This document shows positions 52,926 to 59,544 of a stretch of DNA of 64,000 nucleotides, piece by piece. The position numbers were made by a program, and so were the translations under genes. Location of the stretch: NCBI GenBank assembly GCA_031362415.1, contig JANLSK010000133.1:1-64000 (forward strand), written 5' to 3'. The stretch comes from VFJJ01 sp031362415. GTDB lineage: Bacteria > Actinomycetota > Acidimicrobiia > IMCC26256 > VFJJ01. Positions within the stretch are counted from its first letter, which is position 1; each line of letters begins with the position of its first letter. A model generated the notes under the pieces. The model was given only the letters and a program-made list of their open reading frames with translations, did no database searches and had not been told where the DNA came from.

Positions 52926-53741
52926 TCAGCCGCTGAGGCCGGGGACGAGCGCAGCGTGGGTGAACCGGTTTCCCGCCTGGGCCACCGTGACGCCGTAGGC
53001 CCGGCCGCGGGCCTCGACCGTGCGCCCGTCTCCCAGGCTGATGGCCACGTGAGCGCCGCCGGGCCGGCCCCCGTCGGCGGTGGGCTCCTGGTCGAACGAG
53101 AACAGGAGCGCACCGGGTGTGCGCAGCGCGTCATCGACCGAGATGGCGTTGCCCGAGCCCTTGGCCTGGAGGTACTGGATCCACGACCCGTCGGGAAGAT
53201 CGACGCCCGCTTGGGCCGCGGCCCACTGGGTGAGCTCCGAGCAGTCGAAGCTCTCGGGGTCGAGGTCGGTCGCGGCCGCTTCGGCACCGAAGATGTACGG
53301 CGTGCCGACCTGCGACAGTGCGGCGTCGAGCAGGGCGCCCGTGCGTCCCCCCACACCCGATCCGGCGCCCAGGCCCGAGGCGCCCAGACCGGCGGCACTC
53401 AGGCCGGTTTGGCCGTCGGTGCCGAGCCCGTACGATCCGAGCGTGGCCAGGCCCCCGAGCCCGCCGCTGGTGGGGAAACCGCTGGTGCCCAGCATCTCCC
53501 CGAGGGTGACGACGCCGTCCTGTCGGGCTGCGACCGATACGAGCGCTGAATCGGTCGCGGCCGCGGTCTGGAGGAGCGTGGCGAAGGTGCGGCTGTCGGG
53601 AGCGACCTCGGAGTACGACGGCGCGCCCTGATCGAGTGGTGTTCGGGGAGCGGTGACCGGTGTGAGCGACACGGAGCCTCGGACTGCTCGTCGGGGTAGG
53701 ACCGGACCCGGAAGGGGCCACCCCGGGGTATCGGCCCTCAC
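52926..53741 (-). CDS. NlpC/P60-type peptidoglycan endopeptidase
   Basis: A 271-residue protein with a C-terminal NlpC/P60 domain (about 145-270). The catalytic cysteine is in DPESFDCSELTQWAAAQAG, the histidine in GGAHVAISLGDG. The N-terminal 130 residues are Gly/Ala/Thr-rich and contain a serine/alanine-rich helix like those of RipA-type proteins. No clear signal peptide is seen at this start, so either the start is elsewhere or export is by another route. It should cut the stem peptide between D-Glu and DAP. Confidence 0.8.
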   Translation of the reverse strand: MRADTPGWPLPGPVLPRRAVRGSVSLTPVTAPRTPLDQGAPSYSEVAPDSRTFATLLQTAAATDSALVSVAARQDGVVTLGEMLGTSGFPTSGGLGGLATLGSYGLGTDGQTGLSAAGLGASGLGAGSGVGGRTGALLDAALSQVGTPYIFGAEAAATDLDPESFDCSELTQWAAAQAGVDLPDGSWIQYLQAKGSGNAISVDDALRTPGALLFSFDQEPTADGGRPGGAHVAISLGDGRTVEARGRAYGVTVAQAGNRFTHAALVPGLSG

Positions 53742-54111
53742 GAGCCGCGTCTTGAGTCCCGGCGAGGGTTGCTAGCCGTTTCTGGCAGTTATACGGTGAT
53801 TTTCTATAAACGATTTCTATAAACGATGAAAGTCCCTATACGACCTGGGCAAGAAGACCACACGAGCGGGCCCGGTCCGAGACAGCCTGATCAAGCGCGG
53901 GTCGTGCTTTGCCCCCCGGCACGGCGAGTTGGCGTTCACCGTACCCATGTTCGACGGGTTCATTCGCCGCACGCTCTGACCGACAGCGGGCTCCGTCGCC
54001 ACGCTGAACAGACAGGGGCTCGACATGGCGATACCGGAGTGCACCGGGGCCGGTGGACCTGAACGAGTCGGGTTGGCAGAATGCCCATCCCCACTGTGCG
54101 GGAGCGCTGTC
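53742..54111. other. spacer with AT-rich tandem repeat
   Basis: A 370-base region between the divergent NlpC/P60 gene and the gene at 54112. It holds the tandem repeat at 53801-53826; the rest shows no coding signal. It should contain both promoters. Confidence 0.5.
53801..53826. repeat. tandem 13-bp AT-rich repeat, possible operator
   Basis: Two perfect copies of TTTCTATAAACGA stand head to tail. Each is a near palindrome (CGATTTCTATAAACGA). The composition is strikingly AT-rich for this genome. It may be a double operator for the NlpC/P60 gene on the left or the gene on the right. Confidence 0.75.
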
Positions 54112-54870
54112 ATGACACGACGAGATCTGTTCCTCCACGAGTACATCGACATCGTGGGCCAGCACCAATGGGAGTACATGGACCACACCCTGGCCCAGGC
54201 CGGGCATGAGAAGGTCGACTTCGAGCTGCTGGGCACGTGGTACACGATGGGCATCACCGGGCGCTGGCCGCAGGTCGTCAACATCTGGGAGATCCCCGGG
54301 GGATGGGACGGGTGGTACGGCAAGATCGATCGCCTGGGTCTCAAGCGGCGTACCAACGCCCACCTCGAGCGTTGGTGGGAGACGGCCTACTCGCACCGTA
54401 CCGGAGGCTTCGACCGTCTCCTGGCCGGCGCGCCGGGCTGTCCGAACATGGCGTCGCTGGCCGGGAGCGGCGTGCGCGGCACCCTGTTCGTGCACGAGCT
54501 CACCGAGGTGCAGCCGGGGACGGCGCTCGACTACCTGGCCGCCGTCTTGGAACAGCGCGTGCCGCTCATGGCCGAGCACGGACACCAGCTCGTGGGCCTG
54601 TACGAGGTGATGATGAACGACTACGAGGTGTGCACCGTCTGGGCCACCGATCCGGCCAGCCATGTGGCCATGGCCAAGGCCCACGACGTGGCCCGGGGAG
54701 TGCTCTCCGAGGAGGTGGCGGGCGTGGCCGGCGACCCGCGTGTGGGCCAGTGGCAGCGCACGGCTCGCGAGTGGACCGTCCGCTGGCGCGAGGAGCTCAT
54801 GACCCCGGCGCCCGGATCGCACTGCGGGCCCGAGGCCTGGGAGGCCGACGACAGCGTCGCCGCGGGGTGA
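54112..54870 (+). CDS. NIPSNAP-like protein of unknown function
   Basis: A 252-residue protein (ATG 54112, with GGGAG eight bases upstream). It has two similar halves with short strand-helix patterns: FLHEYIDIVGQHQWEYMDHTLAQ and GTWYTMGITGRWPQVVNIWEI in the first, and GTLFVHELTEVQPGTALDYLAAVLEQRVPLMAEHG with YEVCTVWATDP in the second. This fits a dimeric alpha-beta barrel of the NIPSNAP kind, which bind small molecules or act as mono-oxygenase-like proteins. No catalytic residue is evident. Confidence 0.55.
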   Translation: MTRRDLFLHEYIDIVGQHQWEYMDHTLAQAGHEKVDFELLGTWYTMGITGRWPQVVNIWEIPGGWDGWYGKIDRLGLKRRTNAHLERWWETAYSHRTGGFDRLLAGAPGCPNMASLAGSGVRGTLFVHELTEVQPGTALDYLAAVLEQRVPLMAEHGHQLVGLYEVMMNDYEVCTVWATDPASHVAMAKAHDVARGVLSEEVAGVAGDPRVGQWQRTAREWTVRWREELMTPAPGSHCGPEAWEADDSVAAG

Positions 54871-54953
54871 GCCCTGCTGTCTCTGGGTCCCGAGGGTCTC
54901 AGGGTCCCGAGGTTTGACGCCTGGCTCGCGTTCAGGACGTCGGGACGTTGCTG

Positions 54954-55505
54954 TCAGGCTGTCGGGACATCAAGGTCGACGACCTTGATGGCGATGCTGG
55001 TGGTGGCGGCGACGGTCAGGGTGACGGGCCCCAGCCCGGAGCTGAACGTGCAGATCGTGACCCCCGGTGCGGGGGCGGGGGTACAGGCGGCGAAGGCCCA
55101 TTCGGTCGGGGCGATCGCGAAGAGGTGCTCGACGACGTCGGCTTCGGCCACGAGCAGGGCGATGTCGCGATCGCTTGCGCGCCATGCCGAGTACAAGGCG
55201 CTCGCTGCCGCAGCCGGGTCGAGGGCCTGGATGCTGGCGCCCGCCTCGGTCACCGACGTCGCGGTTTCGGCAGCCCCTTCGACGACCGCGGGGGTGCCGG
55301 TGGCCGCAGGGGTGACGATGGCCGTGGCGGGGGCAGCGTCGCCCGAGCCGTCGCTGTCCGTCGTGCATGCCCCGAGCAATCCGAGCACCCCGAACCCGGC
55401 AAACACCGCGAAATTCCCGAGAACGGCCACGTTGCGGGATCCCGCGACGCGCCGATTCTGCGACAGATTCTGCGCGGAGCCCACCGGGCGAGCGTAGCTG
55501 CGCAC
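54954..55505 (-). CDS. putative lipoprotein
   Basis: A protein of about 183 residues with a hydrophobic segment FAVFAGFGVLGLLGAC ending in a lipobox cysteine, then a Thr/Ala/Ser-rich part, then a region with two cysteines (AACTPAPAPGVTICTFSSG). The start is uncertain: GTG 55505, 55535 or 55430. The N-region before the hydrophobic stretch contains the dispersed 29-bp element (55446-55474) and reads SAQNLSQNRRVAG. It is divergent from the SDR gene. Family unknown. Confidence 0.5.
   Translation of the reverse strand: MRSYARPVGSAQNLSQNRRVAGSRNVAVLGNFAVFAGFGVLGLLGACTTDSDGSGDAAPATAIVTPAATGTPAVVEGAAETATSVTEAGASIQALDPAAAASALYSAWRASDRDIALLVAEADVVEHLFAIAPTEWAFAACTPAPAPGVTICTFSSGLGPVTLTVAATTSIAIKVVDLDVPTA
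55446..55474 (+). repeat. dispersed 29-bp element, copy near 55.4 kb
   Basis: Reads GACGCGCCGATTCTGCG followed by ACAGATTCTGCG. It is 26 of 29 identical to the minus strand of 32418-32446 in the acetyltransferase gene and resembles 32304-32332. It lies in the N-terminal part of the lipoprotein gene in a different frame. Confidence 0.6.
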
Positions 55506-55543
55506 CTCCTGCTTCGTATCCAGGCCCGAGGCCACGCCGAGCC

Positions 55544-55574
55544 GGACACGGACACGGACACGGACACGGACACG
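55544..55574 (+). repeat. GGACAC hexanucleotide repeat
   Basis: Five tandem GGACAC units plus one base lie between the divergent lipoprotein and SDR genes, near both starts, and could alter spacing of promoter elements when copy number changes. Confidence 0.85.
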
Positions 55575-55653
55575 CAGACTCGCTGCGGGAGCGGGCTGGC
55601 CGGACCGGCATGGGAGACTCACCGCGGTTCGGGATCCGACGAGGGGGATGACC

Positions 55654-56490
55654 ATGGGCAGATTCGACGGAAGAGTGGCGTTCATCACCGGTGGCGCACG
55701 AGGGCAGGGTCGCTCGCACGCGCTGGCCTTCGCCCGGGAGGGGGCCGACATCGCGATCTGCGACATCGCGGCCCCGATCGCCAGTGTCGGGTATCCGCTG
55801 GGCACCCTCGACGACCTGGCCGAGACCCAGCGCCTGGTGGAGCAGGAGGACCGGCGCTGCATGAGCGCCCAGGTCGACACGCGCGACTTCGGCGCCCTCG
55901 ACGCGTTCGTCGGTGACATCGTCGCCGAGCTCGGCACGGTTGACTTCGCGATGGCGAACGCCGGGATCTCGAGCATGGCACCCGTCGACACGATGCCCCC
56001 GGAGATGTGGGACGAGATGATCGGCACCAACCTCACCGGTGTCTTCCACACGCTCCGGGCGGTGAGCCCGCACATGAAGCGCCAGGGGTTCGGGCGCATC
56101 GTCGCCACGTCATCGATGCTGGGTCGCCAGGGCTGCGCCAACCAGGTGCACTACTGCGCATCGAAGTGGGGCGTGATCGGGATGGTGAAGTCTGCGGCCA
56201 TCGACCTGGCCCCGTTCGGCATCAACGTGAACGCCGTGGCGCCGGGCAACGTCCGCACGCCCATGGTGGTCAACGACCATCTGTTCTCGTTCTTCAGCGG
56301 TGGCGGCGCGCCGGCGACCCTGGAGGACGTGCTCCCGGCCCTCCAAAGCCTCCACGTGCTCCCCGTCCCCCTCGTGGAGCCCGAGGACATCTCGAACGCC
56401 GTGCTGTTCCTGTGCTCGGACGAGGCCCGCTTCGTCACCGGCGCCACCATCGACGTCGCCGCCGGCAACAACTGCCGAGTCACGGCGTAG
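55654..56490 (+). CDS. mycofactocin-coupled SDR family oxidoreductase
   Basis: A 278-residue short-chain dehydrogenase. The dinucleotide motif is TGGARGQGRSHALAFAREGAD, the catalytic Ser is in ATSSMLG and Tyr-x3-Lys is YCASKWG. The insertion YPLGTLDDLAETQRLVEQEDRRC after the first strands is typical of mycofactocin-associated SDRs, which hold NAD tightly and pass electrons to mycofactocin. ATG 55654 has GAGGGGG at proper spacing; ATG 55648 is less likely. The mft genes are not in the window. Confidence 0.88.
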   Translation: MGRFDGRVAFITGGARGQGRSHALAFAREGADIAICDIAAPIASVGYPLGTLDDLAETQRLVEQEDRRCMSAQVDTRDFGALDAFVGDIVAELGTVDFAMANAGISSMAPVDTMPPEMWDEMIGTNLTGVFHTLRAVSPHMKRQGFGRIVATSSMLGRQGCANQVHYCASKWGVIGMVKSAAIDLAPFGINVNAVAPGNVRTPMVVNDHLFSFFSGGGAPATLEDVLPALQSLHVLPVPLVEPEDISNAVLFLCSDEARFVTGATIDVAAGNNCRVTA

Positions 56491-57855
56491 GTGTCGGATC
56501 GGGGAGCTGTGGGGGACGGGCGTCCGTCGTCACCGCCGTCGACGCCGCCGTCGACGTCGTCAACCCTCGACGTCGGCGACGAGGAGCTCCGTCGGAGGAG
56601 CCGAGCCGGTGTGCGCGCCATCCTCGCCGATCGGAACTTCACCACGTACTGGCTGGCCACGTTGGTGTCGAACGCCGGAACCTTCATGCAGAGCATCGGC
56701 GTCCCGTTCATCCTCTACCGGCTGACCCGGTCGAACACGTGGGTGGGTGCTTCGGTGTTCTCGTCGTTGTTGCCCTCGCTGCTCGTGGGCCCGGTGGCTG
56801 GGATCATGACCGACCGCCTGTCGCGCCGCCTGGTGCTGTTGTGGGCCAACGTGATCCAGGCGGGCTCGGCGGTGGGGATGTGGGTGCTCGCCGCCACCCA
56901 CGAGCTCACCCCCTGGCGGATCATCGGGCTCCTGGCGATCGCCGGGATCGGCGCCGGCTTCCAGTACTCGGCAGCGCAGTCGATCGTGGCGTTGCTCGTG
57001 CCCCGGGAGCATCTCGTGGCTGCGCTGCGCCTCAACTCGCTGGGGTTCACCGGGGCCCGGGCCCTGGGACCCGCCGCCGCCGGGCTCGTGCTCGACACCT
57101 GGGGTCCGACGACCACGTTTGCCGTGAACGCGCTGTCGTTCGTCGCCGTGATCGCTGCGCTCATGACGCTACGCGTTGCAGCCGTGCCCCCACCGTCGAC
57201 CGGGGAGTCGTACCTGTACCAGTTCGTCTCGGGCGTGCGCTATGTGTGGCAGCGCCCCGCCATGCGCCTGGTCGTGATCACGGGTTTCTTCACAGCGCTG
57301 TTCGCCCAGTCGGTCGTGCAGCTGGCCGCAGGGATCGCCGACGAGATCTACGACGTCGGGCCCAGCGGGCTGGGGCTCCTGGTGACCGTCTTCGGCCTCG
57401 GATCGGTCTCCGGGATCCTGCTGCTGGTCGTCACCGGCGACCGGCGTCGACGATCGCGGGTTTCGTTCACGGGGATCGTGCTGTACGGATCCTGCACGGT
57501 GCTGTGCGTCGTCACGACGAGGTACTGGGTTGGACTCCTGGCGTTCTTCATGATGGGTACGGCCCACGTGCTCAACGGGGTCACGCTCAACACCACGATG
57601 CAGTCCCATGTCGACGAGGAGTACCGCGGCCGTGCCATCACGCTGTACCTCATGGCCCTGCTGGGGGGTATGCCGATCGGAGCGTTGATCGCCGGACGAA
57701 TCGGCGATCTCGTCGGGCTTCGGCCCACGATCGCGGCGAGCGGGGCCATCCTGCTCATGTACTGCGCATACCTGGCCGTGCGCACGGATCGCCTGGCTGT
57801 CTTCGACGAGATCCCGTCGTCGCACTCCCCGGGCCCGGCGCGCGACCGGGGATAG
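56491..57855 (+). CDS. MFS transporter
   Basis: A 454-residue major facilitator with about 12 helices and typical segments such as SLLPSLLVGPVAGIMTDRLSRRLVLLWANV and GFTGARALGPAAAGLVLD. It is close to the enterobactin-exporter/MFS_3 group, so drug or metabolite export is likely. It starts with GTG directly after the SDR stop, so the two genes are cotranslated. The N-terminal 50 residues are polar. Substrate unknown. Confidence 0.87.
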   Translation: MSDRGAVGDGRPSSPPSTPPSTSSTLDVGDEELRRRSRAGVRAILADRNFTTYWLATLVSNAGTFMQSIGVPFILYRLTRSNTWVGASVFSSLLPSLLVGPVAGIMTDRLSRRLVLLWANVIQAGSAVGMWVLAATHELTPWRIIGLLAIAGIGAGFQYSAAQSIVALLVPREHLVAALRLNSLGFTGARALGPAAAGLVLDTWGPTTTFAVNALSFVAVIAALMTLRVAAVPPPSTGESYLYQFVSGVRYVWQRPAMRLVVITGFFTALFAQSVVQLAAGIADEIYDVGPSGLGLLVTVFGLGSVSGILLLVVTGDRRRRSRVSFTGIVLYGSCTVLCVVTTRYWVGLLAFFMMGTAHVLNGVTLNTTMQSHVDEEYRGRAITLYLMALLGGMPIGALIAGRIGDLVGLRPTIAASGAILLMYCAYLAVRTDRLAVFDEIPSSHSPGPARDRG

Positions 57856-57882
57856 GGTGGGCCCATCGTCAGCGAGGAGTCG

Positions 57883-58686
57883 ATGATGGACCTGCTAGGG
57901 GTTTCGGCAGTGGTCACCGGTGGCGCAGGTGGCCTGGGGAGTGCCACGGTGCGTCGACTCGCAGCTGCGGGGGCGAACGTCGGTGTCCTCGACGTGTCTC
58001 GCGAGCGTGCCGAGCCGCTGCTCGCCGAGCTGGGCGAGCGTGCCGAGTTCTTCGCGGTCGACGTGCTCGACGACGAGAGCATCGAACAGGCGCTCCAAGC
58101 CATGGCCCGACGGGCGCCGGTGCGGGCCGTGGTGGTTGCGCACGGCGCGCACATCACCGAAGCGGCGGGCCGCACGATCGGCCGCGACGGCACGCCGCAC
58201 TCACTTGCCGGGTACAAGCAGTTCATCGACGGGTTCCTCGTGGGGACCTTCAACGTGCTGCGGCTGGCCGCGTCCCACATGAGCGCCAACGAACCCGGCA
58301 TCGATGGCGAGCGGGGTGTCGTGGTGATGACCTCCTCGATCGCCGGATCCGAAGGCCAGATCGGTCAAGTGGCGTATGCCGCCGCCAAGGGCGGGGTCAA
58401 CGGGATGACCATCGTGGCGGCGCGGGATCTGAGCGCCGTCGGCATCCGGGTGGTCACGATCGCGCCGGGGACGATGATCACCCCGGCCTACGGCAAGAAC
58501 GCCGAGGCGGTCGAAGCCGAGTGGTCGCGCCTGGTTCCCTTCCCCAATCGGATGGGGCGCCCGGACGAGTACGCGGCGCTGGCTCAGCACATCATCGAGA
58601 ATCGCTATCTGAACGGCGAGATCATTCGCATCGACGGCGCGTTGCGGTTTCCCCCCAAGAATCCGCCGCGGGCCTCCGACCGCTGA
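57883..58686 (+). CDS. SDR family oxidoreductase
   Basis: A 267-residue short-chain dehydrogenase with TGGAGGLGSATVRRLAAAGANV as the cofactor motif, HGAHITEA, TSSIAGSEGQIGQVAYAAAKGG with the catalytic Ser and Tyr-x3-Lys, and the C-terminal LNGEIIRIDGALRF. Start at ATG 57883 or 57886; GAGGAG precedes both. It is close to 3-hydroxyacyl-CoA dehydrogenase type 2. It follows the MFS gene by 27 bases. Confidence 0.9.
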   Translation: MMDLLGVSAVVTGGAGGLGSATVRRLAAAGANVGVLDVSRERAEPLLAELGERAEFFAVDVLDDESIEQALQAMARRAPVRAVVVAHGAHITEAAGRTIGRDGTPHSLAGYKQFIDGFLVGTFNVLRLAASHMSANEPGIDGERGVVVMTSSIAGSEGQIGQVAYAAAKGGVNGMTIVAARDLSAVGIRVVTIAPGTMITPAYGKNAEAVEAEWSRLVPFPNRMGRPDEYAALAQHIIENRYLNGEIIRIDGALRFPPKNPPRASDR

Positions 58687-58702
58687 TGCCCACCGCCGAT
58701 CG

Positions 58703-59464
58703 TTGACCGCGACGCGCTCCGTGGACGCCGCAGCCGACGCCGCAGCCGCCGCGAAGGCCGCGAGCGTCGCTCATGCCGAGTTGCACGATCGGGTTCTCCG
58801 TATCGGACGCTCGCGTGCGTCGGCGTTTGCGTACGGGCTGCTCCGGGTCACGTGTCGCGCCGCGTTGTTGCCGTATTTGAGGGTTCGAACCAGAGGCAGG
58901 GAGCACCTCGCGGTCGGAGGCCCGTTGATCGTGGCCCCCGTGCACCGGTCGAACCTCGACGTGCTGCTCATCGGCGCCGCGCTCACCCACCACCGCGTCT
59001 GGTCACTGGCCAAGGTCTCGCTGTTTCGCAGCCGTTTCTCGGCGTGGATCATGGCCTCCATCGGATGCTTTCCCGTACGCCGGGGAGCGCTTGATCGGGA
59101 GGCCCTGAGCGCGGCCGAGGACCTGCTGCGAGCGGGCAAGGTCGTGGTGGTGTTCCCCGAGGGCACGCGTCAGGCCGGGGCCACGGTGGGTGAGGTCTTC
59201 GACGGTGCGGTCTACCTGTCGGCCCGGACGGGCGCTCCGATCGTCCCCATCGGCATCGCCGGCGCCGACCAAGCGCTGCCCCGAGGGGCCCATTTCCTCC
59301 GATGGGTCAGGGTGGCGCTCGTCGTCGGCGCTGCCATTCCATCCCCGGTCTCGGTGGGCGAACGGCTCGGCCGGAGCGAGCGACACGCCGCCAGCGCGCA
59401 CCTCCGAGAGCGACTTCAGGCCGTCCTCGACGAAGCCAGCGAGCTGCGATCTTCCTCCCGCTGA
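58703..59464 (+). CDS. lysophospholipid acyltransferase (PlsC-like)
   Basis: A 253-residue acyltransferase of the 1-acyl-glycerol-3-phosphate type. The catalytic HX4D box reads HRSNLD, the glycerol-phosphate motif is FPEGTRQAGATVGEVF and the last block is APIVPIGIAGAD. A hydrophobic segment precedes the HX4D. The TTG start is weak, a later start is possible. It ends the plus-strand SDR-MFS-SDR-PlsC group and is convergent to the trehalose genes. Confidence 0.88.
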   Translation: MTATRSVDAAADAAAAAKAASVAHAELHDRVLRIGRSRASAFAYGLLRVTCRAALLPYLRVRTRGREHLAVGGPLIVAPVHRSNLDVLLIGAALTHHRVWSLAKVSLFRSRFSAWIMASIGCFPVRRGALDREALSAAEDLLRAGKVVVVFPEGTRQAGATVGEVFDGAVYLSARTGAPIVPIGIAGADQALPRGAHFLRWVRVALVVGAAIPSPVSVGERLGRSERHAASAHLRERLQAVLDEASELRSSSR

Positions 59465-59483
59465 CCGAACCCCCCGGTTCTGT

Positions 59484-59518
59484 GTGCAGAAATGCTCATC
59501 GGGCGAGCATTTCTGCAC
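59484..59518. terminator. bidirectional terminator
   Basis: GTGCAGAAATGCTC and GAGCATTTCTGCAC form a perfect 14-bp stem with a 7-base loop between the convergent acyltransferase and trehalose-phosphatase genes. It is the strongest hairpin in the window. Confidence 0.85.
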
Positions 59519-59544
59519 GAATTTGGGCGGGGCGGGGCGAGGGT

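Noticed and set aside
53742..53830. Possible c-di-AMP riboswitch before the NlpC/P60 gene
   Set aside because: Such riboswitches often precede this gene type in actinobacteria, but the conserved blocks and pairing are not visible here.
56007..58706. 899-codon open frame on the plus strand
   Set aside because: It overlaps the SDR, MFS and second SDR genes in another frame and has Arg/Gly-rich shadow sequence.
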